Origin: Elysia crispata
Lineage: Eukaryota > Mollusca > Gastropoda > Plakobranchidae
Assembly: GCA_033675545.1 (NCBI GenBank)
Contig: JAWDGP010005718.1
Location: forward strand, 815,001-879,000
Length of the DNA stretch: 64,000 bases
Direction: 5' to 3'
In this document: positions 52,901 to 64,000 of the stretch, piece after piece
Position numbering within the stretch: position 1 is the first letter of the stretch
How the letters are laid out: every line of letters starts with the position of its first letter
Notes under the pieces: model-generated
Database searches by the model: none
Seen by the model: the letters and a program-made list of their open reading frames with translations, nothing else
Told to the model about the DNA's origin: nothing
Translations under genes and position numbers: made by a program

Positions 52901-55900
52901 GAACAATAAATTAGATTCCCTTAAGAATAGTTTGAGGTCATTAAAAATACGTTTATATCATAAAAAGTACATAGTTTTGTAAATTCAATATTAAATGCAC
53001 TAAAATGCTCAGATCTTAATTTGGAAAGATACCCGAAGAAACCCAGCCTAAGTTTTCACATGATAATGCTGACTTCAATGTTCAAGCTTTAACTGATCAT
53101 AACCTCTAATTCAAAAAGAACTTATTACACCTAATATCTAAAAGTACAAATAACTTTACAAATAGTGATCCTCTGCTCAGGCCTTTCTTTTTTTGCAAAG
53201 CTTGAAAAATATTAAAGGCACATGTTAAGATAACCCGTCTCCTGACGCTTTTTTATATGTTTGAAACTTTCATCTTTTGAAGCCAAGCATGGTGGAGATT
53301 CCCATAAAATGGAATAAAAACATTAAATCAAAGAAACAAAGATAGGGGATCATCTAAAGGCAGACACTTCCTTGCTTTTGAATCAATAAGAGTTAAAAAA
53401 AAAAAAGGATGGATCTGGGTAAGGCAAAGCTTGGCAAAAGCAGCAGGGAAGAAGAATGTGCAGCTTTCACCTTGGGCTGGTGCTGTTGTGTAAAGAGTTG
53501 ATGGTGTTGGCTCGTCTTGTGTGCACTGCCCTCTGTCGTGCTAAGAAGGACTGGCCCATAGAGCTGTTGGCCAAACGTTCCTCTGCTGCCTGCCTGTGCA
53601 ACTGCATCCCCTAGTGTAAATTAGTGTAAAAAAAAAGAAATTTCAGATATTAATGAACTTGAACCAATAAAAGGTGTTGATAGCATACAATTTTAACAGC
53701 AGTACCCATTATCAAATTTGACACCCAGTATCTTTTCATAATAAAATGAGTTGGGAAATGGGTCCGAAATACTAAGTTTTCTGTACCCTAGAATAGACTC
53801 ACATTTAACTAAGCAAATTTCTACAAGTATGACAAAATTAATCAATAAGCATATACATAACACAAAAACATGGGCAAATAAATGAACAAAGATATAACCA
53901 AAAAGCATATCTGTATACAAGAAGAAGACTGTTTAATGAATCGGCATTACTCATTATTTACAAGACAGTTTTTGACATTTTTTATGGTGGAGTTATGATG
54001 TTTCAATCAAGCTTTAACTCATGCAAATGCTAAATCAACAATTTCTACTCCTGGCAAATTGAATGAAAAGACACCCGTAATACAATAAAAAAAATAATCG
54101 TTTAGACAATGACATCTTGATCTCATCGAAGCTCTGCTAATGAAATAAGTTTGCTGAGTTTCAGCAAGTCTTTTTTTGTTCTTCCCTTACGGTCTAAGAA
54201 CAGTAGCTTTAATTTTTACTGTCATCATGTCAAGTGATATTCCTTTATTGACTTCAATGAGTTCAACCTGGCAGTTATTAATATATGACCTAGAAGCATG
54301 AAGAAAAATGGATATTCTTAGAAAACTCATTCTAAGTGACAATAGCAGAACCAAAGCTCTAAGACCACTAGATGAGACAGATGCAAGAATTAAGTCATGG
54401 ATTTAGAGCTTCAGGAGATTTTCATCGATCTATTACAACATAACCGATTTTTCACCTGAGTCCATAGAATGTCAGAAAGGACATTTGGTTGATTTGAGTG
54501 CCCAAGCTGTGAATATTGTCTTTTCAGTTTTATAGCCTTGTTCAAAGACTGAGCAGAATGAACTAAAGTAAGATGATATCATATCATATACTATTCTTAC
54601 CAATTAAAAAAGGGGGAAAATAAAAATAAGCATACCAGATTATACCAAGCAGTCACAACTAATCTTTCCTCTTTATCACGGATAGACTTCATCTTTTCTT
54701 GATCTTTCTGTAAAAGGGAGAACAAACCAAAAGACAATAACGAAAAATTTTTGTGTCAAACCACAAAATTTTGGACTTGGTAACAAGAACATTAGTCATA
54801 GAAAATAGAAAAAAATGTGTTGACCATTAAGGTTGTGAAAGGTTCAAAAAGAATTGATTGGCAAAGTCATTTTCCAAAATGCTAACATAAAGTTGGGCAA
54901 AATAACTTGGATCTAGTCCAGTTTGATTAAGTCAACATGAACTCAATTTTATCTGTTCTCCCTTTCTTTTTATTTGTCTATTACCTTGATCAGGTTAACC
55001 CCTAATGTTTTATCTCTTGTTGAGTTCAGATCCCAACAGGTCCACACAGGGCTTGACAGAGAGTTTCCATCTCAGTAAGATTTTCTAGACAATTGAGAAA
55101 GTAAAACCACCCAAAGACCTCCAGAGATTTTTTTTTTAGTTTTAATTTGACTTCAATTTGTACTTATCCCTAAAACTTAGGATAGAAAAGAGCAGAAGGG
55201 AAACAACAAAGGAAAAGAAGATTAAGACAAGAGGGAGTTTAGAGGAGTAGAAGAAGAAAAAGGAGGGTGAAAAGATGGGGGAGGATCTGGGTAAAGAAAA
55301 ACAGGTGAGGAAGCATAATAGGAGGATAATGATTGAGGTAAAAAATGGAAAAGGAGAAGCAGGAGCAGGAGGGTATGAGAGCAAGATGCGGGGAGTAGAC
55401 CGAGGGGAGAAGACGGATAGTTGTTATTTGAAGGAAAATCTGTCTAGTTACAATGAATGGGGAATTTAGAGAGAAAGATGTCATCACAACAACTAAGTAC
55501 CATGAGTTATGAATGTTTTTTCTTTTATTCTCTAGTTAAATGCATGCTGATTTGGATCTCTGGTTTCTGCAATGATACATGAAGGAAGAGGTTTAAATCT
55601 ATGTATATTTACTTTATATGGTTATTACCCTTAAATGATTTAGCATGGCTTTCTCAAAGGCATGAAAATTCTCAAAAGATTTAATGAAATCCATGTTTGA
55701 CTGTATAATACAATAAGTAAGACTCTCTAGCTTAATCCACTTGTTTGCTCCTACTTCTGATATGTGATTTATTCTACTTCGATATTAATTATATTTCTTT
55801 TTCTGAACTTTGAAATGAATACCAAACTACCATCCCTTGAAAACAAGCTTCCAAAATATTTAATTTTTTTAAAATGCTTTACCAACTATTTCCAGTAATA

Positions 55901-58900
55901 AAAGACTTGAACATGTATAGCATATATTGCTTAAAACTTATCAGCATGTAAAATTTGCTTAAAAATGTTTTTTGACTATTATTGTTAACAGTGGCTTTAT
56001 GCAGAAACAATTCAAGTTTAAAAAGTCTAATTAAGTACAAATGTAAAAAAATATGTCACCAATGTTTTTGTGTCATCACTGACAGAGCTATTAAAGCAAA
56101 ACGTCTTCTGAGTCAAATACAATTGTTTTTACTTAGTTCATTGTCCTTGAGTTCAAGTTGGTGACTGTTTTATATTTTTTTTAACATTTCTCAAACATCT
56201 TTGGTCTAGCTTTTATAGTTTCATTTATTAAGAACAAATATGCCTTTGAAATAAAAGAAGATATGAGTGAAGGAATACACTTAATACCAAAGATTTCTTA
56301 AAATACTCCAGAAATGAATAAAACAAACATTTGATAATGCTATACATTTTTTGTGTGTAAAATTCCATATGAAAGACTCTATCCCAGCTCTAATTTATGC
56401 AAATAATATGGTTCCTCTTTCAAAAATATATGTATTATGTTCAAAGCGTTTTTCCTCCAAGCATCATTTTCAGAAAGGCGCTGAATAGAAAAAAATTTGT
56501 TAGTTAGCAGTTAATGGGTGGACTGATTTGAAAGTTTCTGTTGTGGTAGCTTAAATATTATTCTGTCGCATCATTAATTTTTACTTGTTTTGATACTATA
56601 GTTCTGCTACTCCCCACACAGCCTAGTGGACAAAGGTGCTCAGAACAGACAAATGAGTTGAGCAGAAATGAGCTGAGCTGAGCTGAGCAGTGGTCTTTAG
56701 TCTGACTATGAGGCAGTAACATCCATTTAGCTTACAAAAGCATTTTTCATATCTGTAGCATAAAACCATTTCTTCTGAGATGTCTTCAACAATCAGTGGA
56801 GCACAAATTGTCACATGTCAAAATACTTCAAGTTAATTCACCTAGAAATGTTCTCCATGTAAACAAGGGACACATCTATCACAAACTTACCTCTAGATAG
56901 GAAATATAGCTATCTTTCTCATGTACTTGATTTTTCAGGGAGTATATTTCAGAAGTGGAGTCTGAATTGTGACGAGGATCCAGACTTTTTATCACCTTAA
57001 AAAATAAAGTGAATAAATAGTAGGTAAGGTTAAATGAAAGAGTAATATAATCGCTCAAATACCTGTACAAGCCGTGAGATTATTTGAGGATTTTCAGCGA
57101 TCAATGTTTAAAGATGTTTAATTTTCAACACTATAAAAATGTGGGGTGAAATTCTGTAGACAAAAAAAGGATATCTCTGCTACAATGCTGGCAGTTCTGA
57201 AAATTCCCATAAGCCATGCACAAAAAAATTTTTAAAATTTGCAATCAATCTTTTTATTTCAAACCCATATGAATATAACTTAAAATGTTCTTGCTATTTG
57301 TTGAGCATAATCTTGGACATTTCATAAAATTTGTGAAGTAAGGTAACTGAATCTTTATTAATGCCTCTATATATATTACTGTAAACAAATAAATTGTGTA
57401 TAGTGAAGATAATACAAAGCTACTGCTATACCAATTGAAATTTAAATGAGAAATTGTTAAAGCCATGACCACAGGGAAAGCTGTACCTGTGCAGTTTAAA
57501 TTTTGTGCAGTTTACAATTTTAAATTTGTAGTGTCATTCATTTATGCAATCTATATCTGAAAAAAATTTGCCCTCTGGTAACGTAAAAGTCAAGGTTTTT
57601 TACCCTTAAAAAGAGACCAAAGTTTTATATATGAAGAAATGGCCATTTTTAAAACAATGTGTTCATTGAGAAAAGTGCCACTTAAGACAATTTTCTTTAC
57701 AAACTAATTGAAATTCAATGAGAAATTATAAAAAGCTGTGACACGAATGGAAGATGTAATTTATAGTTGAGTTTTCTGTACTATCCACTATCTAAAAGTA
57801 GTTGTGCACTAACTTGTTCCATCTATGTGAAATGTTATACCTTCTGATAATCTAACAAATTATTTTTTTACTTTTAGAAAAGTGACCAAAATTGTACTCT
57901 CAAGTAATACATTTGAAAAAAAACAACAAAAAAAACACCGATGCCTTTATCAAGAAAAGTGGGACTTTGGATGATGTTTTTTAAAGATGAAGTCAACCTA
58001 GTTGTCAACTTACATTCTTAGCCTTCTCCAGGTATTTGCGGTATCTCTCCTCCATGACACAGATCTCTTCATCCTTGCGGGCAAGCTGATCAGCCAGCTC
58101 TGTATTCTTCTCACTCTGCTCTGTCAGCCGCTGTGTGAGCTCATCAGCCTGTTGCTGCCGCTGCTCCAGTTGCCTGTCTCGCTCCTCCACCCGCTGACGG
58201 ACCTCTTGAAGCTGTTGGCGTGTCCGCACTGCTTCATGGCTGCTGGCTGCTGTGGCCGACTTCTCTGTCTCTTGAAGATCCTCTAGCTGAGCCTGAACCT
58301 CCATGAGGCGCTGTGTCAACAACCTGAGAGTATAAAGCAAAACCTCCCGTCTTTGATAATCAGAGGCAACTGAAAAGGGTCTCACAGAGATAGGATGGTC
58401 CAACTTGCCACCATGTGGTTTTAACTTGCTCAGCTATGTTTTCCTTGCCTTATACTTAGTTAGTGACCCACATTCATAAATCTTTGATTCAGTATTGTCT
58501 TTATTTTCAGAAAAAAAAATCTTTATAATGACACTGTTTTCATGGTGAGCAAGTTTAAAACGATGGTTCTTGTACATTCATTTATTTTCAATCCTGAGTA
58601 AACATATACACAGAATTTTACGCTCACTCCCATAATAGATATTCAATTTTCATATTTTTCGTGAGGCAAAAAACCTATCTTATCTCATAACCATTACAAT
58701 GTTTCAAAATAATAATTAAAAGACACAAAAAAGCCCACTCCAATAATTTACACATCTCCTCTTGTTTCAACCCGATACCTGACTTCCGTCTCCAGCTCAT
58801 TCTTCCTCGCATTAGCAGCATCAAGCAGATCTGATGAGACAGTGGTGCTGTCCTCATTGCCAGCTCCAGAGCCCATCTTCAACATTTTGTTTTCATGCTC

Positions 58901-61900
58901 CAACCGCATCAAACGCTCCCTGCACATACACAGTGACATGGTCATTTATAAATTTGATCAACAAAGATTATCTGACAAAGACATACTATAAATCACCATC
59001 TTTTGTGGAAGTTAATAAATCTTAAAATTTTAAGATTGAAAAAATCCTATTAAATTTTGTATTAAATTATTGATAATCTGACACCTTATTTTGAGGCATA
59101 TGTCTTAAAGTTTATGTTATTAAGCCTGTTTAGAAGTTAAAGGCTATATCCTCCAGGATTCATGTCTCAATTTTCATTTCAAACTCAGCTTATTTTAAAA
59201 ATATTGCAAAATGAAACGAAGCCAATCCTTCTCTATGATAACCAGCTTTCATTGTAGAAGATTGACAGACATTGGAAGTCGGCAATATTGCCCATCAAGA
59301 GTAATACAAGACTGTAATGAGTTAGGAATCAATGAAATTGTCTAAAATCAAATTAAACTACTACCCTTGCAATCTCTAGGTTATCAAAATTTAAACTACA
59401 CGAGTGGCCTGGTGTTGATCTAAAGATAAAGTGAAGAATCTTATTCCATTTTCTGCAGAATGGTTCATAAAAACAAGCAAAGTTTGATGTATTACAGAAA
59501 AAAAAAATCAGCATCACCAACTTGTCATCAAAGAAAAGACTTGCTTTGCAATATTTCAATTAAAAATGCTATGTATTTCCTGAATTAAAATGCTATGCGA
59601 AATATATTTCAAAAATTGAAACAATGCTTTCTTTACCATATTCATAAGAAATCTCCTTAGTGAAAAAAAAGTCTGCCAAATTAGTGCCTTACACATTACA
59701 GGTACATGGTATAAGTAAGACACAAATGAAAAATATAACAATTTTAGCCATAGGTAAAATGCAATACTCTCTAAGTTTCTTATTAGCATTTTCAGCTTGA
59801 ATGTCACAAATGGCTTGTTGATTGTTTTATACCACAGTCCACCTAATCTAAGTTTGAAATATTAAAATAATATAACCAAAACCATAGTTCACACAAAAAT
59901 GTGTCCTAAAGGTATCTATCAAAATCAAAGAAAAAAAAAATGATTATGAATTTATACAAAATAATATTAGAAAAGGTTTCCACATGTCTTACTTTACTTC
60001 TGGTGGCAGAGACAACATTTCCAAATTGCCCATGGGTTGTTCTAAATCTGCCGCAGTACCAAGTCCTGTGTTCTGAAACTGGGAACATTTCATCTCCTCG
60101 TTCATCTCTCGTAAGGAGTCACATTCCATTAAAACTCTCTGAAAAAAAAAAGGATGAGAAACATGCATTCCTAAAATCAATTGTCTTTTCAAAGCCAAGC
60201 AATGAAGATATGAAGATCTGGGGTTTGCCATAAAAATTTTTTTTGAAATTTTGTTTTAAACCTTGTCTGTTTCATCTGAGACACAAAAACATTTTCTTTT
60301 TCATATTTCAAACAGAAAATGGTGCAGAAGTGGCTTTATATTTCTCGGGTTAAATATGAGCCTAAAAAAATTCTCCTGTACTAGATGTGAGTCAATGTGC
60401 CATACATTCAACTCACTCCACACTATAAAATTCCAACAGTTGTTAGATTTGAAATTTAAAAAAAAAAATTTTTAACTCTCTAGGATAAAAACTCATTTTG
60501 TGGGCAGTTTTTATTGATACAGCAACTTTTGTAAAACCTAGGTGAACACAGTAAGATTAAAAATAGGGAGTATTTTGGGAGTTCTGAGCCTGAATTCTTC
60601 TTATGAAGGCTCTTTAATGGGTGGTTATTACTCATTGTCCTCTGTGGAGTTTCCCTTCTATTTCTTGAAGTCTAGTGAATGTAAAATCCTAGTCATCTTT
60701 CCCTCATCTGGATTGATGTACTTTCTCTTCATATTCATTTATCAGAATGATGATGGAGCAGTGTATTGATTACATCAATGGACTGCATAACAGGATGGCC
60801 TCTGGCTAGGACCAATATTACTACAAAATGAGAAAAAAAAATATTTGGTCCTCAGAAAAAATAAACAAAGAAAAGTACAAAAATATCCTCATACCATTAT
60901 GAAGAGATTCAAATTGAATACATAAAATTGCTAGTATCATTTCTCTTCACCTCTTTTTCACGCTGAAGTGTAGCAGTTTTCTCCTGCATGCGTTTAAACT
61001 CAAACTCAGCTTTGTCTGCCCTCTTAGTCTCCTCTGCTGTCTTGTTCTGGAGCTCTACTGTTTGCTTCTTGTAAGTTTCCAGTTGCTGTTTGAGTGAAGT
61101 CACTCTTTTCAGTTCCTTAAAAAAACAAAAGAAAAGAAAATTGCAAAAACTGAGCTTATATAAAAAAAATAGCATTGACTGCAGGGATATCTGGAAACTA
61201 TTAATCTTTTAAATAATTTCAGTTTGTAACTGAAGATTATAAATCTTTGAACAATATTCTAACGTGGTTGATATGGCAAAAATTAGGTTTGAAAATGAGA
61301 AAAAAAATGATTAAAATTCTCTATGCATTAATATAATAAGAAATATCAAATATCTTAAATTGCAATGGAAGTTAAAGATTTATTGCTAAAAAGGTATTTA
61401 GGTAGAAATGTTAGAATATTCTTTTCCCCAAAAAAAATTTACTGATGGCTCTAAAATCCTTTTGTTGAAATAAGAGGAAAAACATGCATACAGTGAAGCC
61501 AACTGGATTAATTTTTTTTTACAAAACTTTTTCGCATAACACAGCGGCCTTGCATATTGAATAATTGTATGTAAACACAAGCCTAGAATCTTACCTGTAG
61601 CAAATAAAAGACTCAATAAAATAATTGCACTTCCTAACCCATATCGATCTATATAGATCTAGACAAGATCTAAATGAAATCTTCACTCTAGATTTAACTC
61701 AGACTCTAGATCTACACCCTTCAGAACAGCCATTGCGCCCAACACAATCCTCCACTTTAATCATTTGTTGAAAACCACACTGCGCACATCTAATCTAGAC
61801 CTAAACTTTGAAATTTACTAAAGCCCTTGCGTTGGCATAAATCTAGATTCTAGATAGAGCTTTCCTTTAGATCAATCTTATTTTACAAAATAACACAATT

Positions 61901-63772
61901 CGAAAGCAAGATTGAGACCTCTAACCCAGATTATAGATAGATCTAGATCTACATCATGGCAGCATACCTGGGCAGTAAAAGCCTTCATATTTGATGTTTC
62001 CTAAGTCACTTATGGGTTACCTAAATTTTGCAACGTTTTTTGTACTTTGTACACTTCGTGATTTCCAGAAAATCTTCCCTCTTACCCCCTTTTCCGTCAT
62101 TCCTTGCAGAGTTGCAGCATGACTGACGAAGGAATGTGACAGACCTTTACGGAAATTTGACCAGTGATTTTTTTTTACTGAAAATCCGTAAATTTACAGA
62201 AAACTGGCATCATTGTGCATATAAATTATACCTACCTCTTCCATCTCAATTTGTTGCTGCATGTAGTTAGTATTTTTTTCCTCCATTATTTTCATCTGCC
62301 CTTTTAGATCACTCAAATCCTCTGATGATGAAATTATATAATGTATATGATCAAAGTGCAATAAATGAACATTCAAAAAAAGATTTGAACGCCATATTAA
62401 TTAATAAAAACAGAAAAGTTCATCATCATCAAAAAGGTAAAGAAAATAAGACAAATTTGACACATAGATAGGATGGCTGCATTACCAATATAAAAGTAAA
62501 CAGGGATTCCTATCTGTGATAAAATAACTGACTGATAAATGGTCTTAATACATAATGTCAAAGAATAAGCTGACTTTATAATTTTTCTAGGACATGACTG
62601 ATCAGTTGAAATGTTTAACTCACAACTGGAATCTCGGTGTTCAAACTACAGATTGCTGTTAGAAACTAAACAGCCCACATGAGCTAGATCAAATCTTTTC
62701 AAAACACATACATGAGATTTGATTTAAAAGTTCTTGCTGAAGTCAGAGTCTATTTGCACCTAATAAAGTCATTTCAAATTGTAACAGTTCTGATTTGAAG
62801 AATAATGATGGTAACTTCAAGGTATCCAGTATTTCTTCAAGGTATAATGGCAACATATGTAAAGAAAATAATCTATAAAGTAGTGTGGTACCATTTATAC
62901 TAATTTCTTTTAGAAAGTTCACTCACCTAATTTCTTTTTGTACAACTCAATAGTTGATTCAGATTTTGCCTGAAAAGTTGAAAAAGAAAATAAAATAATA
63001 TATAAAGTTCCAACAATTAGTAATACAAAATGTAAAATTCACATCCCTATTCTCATTACAGAAGGAAAACATTTATTTAATTACATAAATATGTTAAACC
63101 TTTGTCTGTGGCAATTTCAAGGCACTACTTAAAGACTGAAAAAAAAAAAAAATCAACAATTTTTTTTAATGCTATATCTGTATTTACTTGACACAATTGG
63201 ATTTAGTTTTTCAGACACCCAAAGTGGTTTACCTATTGAAAATTCCAAAAACAATAAAACTTTTAAAATCTCTGAAGAAGACAAATACAAAATAATTAAA
63301 AATAGATGTACAAAAAACATTTACCAATTGCTCTGAGGTGTGGCGTAAAATATCCAACTCATCTTTCATTGCTCTCGATTCAGATGCCAATTTGCTTAGT
63401 TCTGAATTCTGGTGAAATGATTAAAACAAAACATAAAAACAACCCCAAACATTTATAGCAATTGCTATGAAATAAAAGTTTAAAAGCCATTTAAATAATA
63501 AGAAGAAAAGAGAAAAGTCACACAGCCCCTTTAGGAAAAAAGTTTAGTGCACAAAAAATTGACTCCAATTTCTGATCATTCCCACTTAATAGCTGTTAAG
63601 TGTTAATTAGATCTAAGTAAAAATTCTTCATCACCACAACGCTTAATAAGCGTCAGTGACTACTTTAAATAAAATATACTTATGTTTTTACTCTTAAAAA
63701 AAAATACCTTCTCCTTGAGATCTGCAAAATCCTTGCTCAAAACTTCATATTTTATCCTAAAATCATCTTTTC
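46725..63772 (-). CDS. HOOK: Hook-family dynein/dynactin adaptor, 3' two thirds
   Basis: Hook proteins link cytoplasmic dynein-dynactin to endosomal and other cargo. Minus-strand exons: 63772..63708, 63408..63325, 63135..63100, 62969..62927, 62321..62236, 61115..60951, 60138..59993, 58919..58779, 58323..58014, 56995..56891, 54707..54636 and 53610..53467, plus alternative last exon 46938..46725. All borders are GT..AG and the phases agree, giving 464 residues to the TGA at 53467. The sequence is the long coiled coil followed by the conserved C-terminal part. Signatures recalled from animal Hooks are KKKLEDLSDLK, MEEKNTNYM, RLEHENKMLK, ERYRKYLEKAKNVIKSLDP, RLVVTAWYNL and GQSFLARQR. The N-terminal HOOK domain, which binds dynein light intermediate chain, lies past the right edge. 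Confidence 0.93.
46939..53466 (-). other. Hook 3' UTR of the short form and/or last intron
   Basis: 6.5 kb of AT-rich DNA with poly-A/T runs and no exon-like segments on either strand. AATAAA on the minus strand at about 52814-52809 could end the short transcript. Notably free of long triplet or GA microsatellites. Confidence 0.6.
53467..53610 (-). CDS. HOOK: Hook exon with the short-isoform stop (GMQLHRQAAEERL..)
   Basis: Acceptor ATTTACACTAG|GGG; 47 codons including GQSFLARQR, then TGA at 53469-53467. The last codon and the stop read AAG|GTGAAA, which is itself a possible donor (see the alternative last exon). Confidence 0.9.
   Translation of the reverse strand, partial: GMQLHRQAAEERLANSSMGQSFLARQRAVHTRRANTINSLHNSTSPR
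54636..54707 (-). CDS. HOOK: Hook exon (RDKEERLVVTAWYNL)
   Basis: Acceptor CTTTTACAG|AAA, donor CTG|GTATGC, 24 codons. The EE-L-V-AWYN motif is typical of the Hook C-terminal region. Confidence 0.92.
56891..56995 (-). CDS. HOOK: Hook exon (VIKSLDPRHNSDSTSEIYSL)
   Basis: Acceptor TTTTTTAAG|GTG, donor GAG|GTAAGT, 35 codons. Continues KAKN-VIKSLDP, the conserved junction of Hook proteins. Confidence 0.92.
58014..58323 (-). CDS. HOOK: Hook exon (long Gln/Glu-rich coiled coil to KYLEKAKN)
   Basis: Largest exon, 310 bases. Acceptor ATACTCTCAG|G completes the Arg codon; donor AAT|GTAAGT. The codons are GC-rich compared with the flanks. The upstream ATG-initiated frame (to 58403) is intronic read-through. 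Confidence 0.92.
58779..58919 (-). CDS. HOOK: Hook exon (ERLMRLEHENKMLK)
   Basis: Acceptor TATGTGCAG|G and donor AG|GTATCG. Encodes the strongly conserved LEHENKMLK motif and ends in the middle of an Arg codon. Confidence 0.92.
59993..60138 (-). CDS. HOOK: Hook exon (ECDSLREMNEEMKCSQ)
   Basis: Acceptor TTTTTTCAG|AGA, donor GTAAA|GTAAGA in phase 2. Matches the RD-LKE-NEELRC-Q region; the middle (NTGLGTAADLEQPMGNLEML) is variable. Confidence 0.88.
60951..61115 (-). CDS. HOOK: Hook exon (SLKQQLETYKKQTVELQ)
   Basis: Acceptor TTTTTTTAAG|GAA, donor GAG|GTGAAG; 55 codons of coiled coil including QLETYKKQ and ETKRADKAEFEFKRM. Confidence 0.9.
61640..61960. repeat. AGATCT/TCTAGA-rich intronic segment
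   Basis: At least ten overlapping occurrences of TAGATCT, TCTAGA or AGATCTA words in 320 bases, far above the local background. Such words are common in some gastropod genomes from general experience. The nature of the repeat is unknown. Confidence 0.5.
62236..62321 (-). CDS. HOOK: Hook exon (EDLSDLKGQMKIMEEKNTNY)
   Basis: Acceptor TCATCATCAG|AG and donor GAAGAG|GTAGGT. Encodes the conserved LEEKN-YM segment. Confidence 0.9.
62322..62926 (-). other. Hook intron, no feature seen
   Basis: AT-rich unique DNA between two well-supported exons. Confidence 0.6.
62927..62969 (-). CDS. HOOK: Hook exon (AKSESTIELYKKKL)
   Basis: Acceptor CTTTTCAG|GCA, 14 codons plus one base, donor TTAG|GTGAGT. The split codon becomes Glu with the next exon, giving KKKLEDL. 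Confidence 0.88.
63100..63135 (-). CDS. HOOK: Hook 36-base microexon (SLSSALKLPQTK), possibly alternative
   Basis: Twelve codons between a perfect T-tract/CAG acceptor and an AAAG|GTTTAA donor of lower quality, phase 0 on both sides. Without it the neighbours join as HTSEQL-AKSESTIELY, which lines up with vertebrate Hooks without a gap. It may therefore be an added cassette. Confidence 0.55.
63325..63408 (-). CDS. HOOK: Hook exon (ELSKLASESRAMKDELDILR)
   Basis: Acceptor TTTCACCAG and donor TTG|GTAAAT; 28 codons, phase 0 on both sides. Matches the ALKDE-DVLR region of Hook proteins. Confidence 0.88.
63708..63772 (-). CDS. HOOK: Hook exon (coiled coil, KDDFRIKYEVLSKDF)
   Basis: Acceptor TTTTTTCAG|GA, two bases completing a codon, then KDDFRIKYEVLSKDFADLKE and K, donor AAG|GTATTT. 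First exon seen in the window. Confidence 0.85.
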
Positions 63773-64000
63773 CTGAAAAAAAAAAACCAAAACAATTAAA
63801 TATCAACAGCATTTCTTCACAATTTGTTTTCTTTTTTTTTCCTTTGTGATTTAGAGCCAGTTAAAAGAAACCAACCCATATTGATCTCATAGCAAACATG
63901 CACTAGATAATTTCCTTAGGATTCATTGTAAACTTCAAGGCTGTCAGATAGCATTAGAGCAATTTTTATTTAAGGGAAAAATTAGGGATATTTCATATCA
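63773..64000 (-). other. Hook intron at the right edge
   Basis: A T-rich acceptor tract borders exon 63772. No further exon up to the window end, so the upstream Hook exons lie outside. Confidence 0.6.

Larger units (their letters stand above)
53611..58013 (-). other. Hook introns between the C-terminal exons
   Basis: Three introns (53611-54635, 54708-56890, 56996-58013), AT-rich. There is a purine-rich stretch on the plus strand near 55190-55410 (AGGA/GAAG), which makes spurious open frames. No extra gene seen. Confidence 0.6.
58920..62235 (-). other. Hook introns in the coiled-coil part
   Basis: Introns 58920-59992, 60139-60950 and 61116-62235. The last holds 61640-61960, rich in AGATCT/TCTAGA words. 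A segment at about 62000-62210 follows with an imperfect hairpin (TCATTCCTT .. GAAGGAATG near 62097-62140). It is probably an old mobile-element remnant. No coding exon. Confidence 0.5.

Noticed and set aside
55142-55487. Frames of 64-82 codons on both strands
   Set aside because: Caused by a purine-rich stretch in a Hook intron. No conservation signs.
58002-58286. 94-codon Leu-rich plus-strand frame
   Set aside because: Antisense shadow of the largest Hook exon.

Overview
The window is animal nuclear DNA, most likely from a mollusc and probably a gastropod. The genes are split by introns with GT..AG ends, the intergenic DNA is AT-rich and full of microsatellites, and the families present (ectodomain-TIR Toll-like receptor, antistasin-like inhibitor, Golgi sulfotransferase, Hook adaptor) form a typical lophotrochozoan set. 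AGATCT-rich intronic DNA near 61.6-62.0 kb would suit a heterobranch snail. The species assignment is inference only.

Layout, left to right. (1) 2-6051, plus strand: the 3' part of a Toll-like receptor gene in four exons, covering the last LRRs, a transmembrane helix and a TIR domain split over exons. (2) About 10.95-17.33 kb, plus strand: a secreted protein with about six antistasin-type cysteine repeats. Its signal-peptide exon (13514-13574) is separated from the main exon (16590-17326) by an intron made largely of a very long trinucleotide tract and GA repeats. (3) 17.95-29.7 kb: a tandem array of U4 spliceosomal snRNA genes on the minus strand. Five copies are identical and a sixth is degenerate. 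They sit in roughly 2-kb units, most of which carry a (TAC)n tract. This is the most interesting object in the window. (4) 36548-32308, minus strand: a three-exon type II Golgi carbohydrate sulfotransferase. (5) 35.16-35.71 kb, a 64-bp minisatellite inside an intron of that gene; 37-40.1 kb, more triplet repeats; 40.34-41.23 kb, a large foldback inverted repeat. (6) 41.2-46.7 kb: no convincing gene. (7) 46725-63772, minus strand: the 3' two thirds of a Hook-family dynein adaptor gene. It has twelve conserved or plausible exons plus a downstream alternative last exon. Its 5' part lies beyond the right edge.

The genes are unrelated in function and form no operon or pathway. Long triplet and GA tracts are dense from about 3.8 to 40 kb and nearly absent from the Hook locus (47-64 kb). 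All exon borders were read by eye from reading-frame continuity, splice dinucleotides and family conservation. No alignment or search was run.
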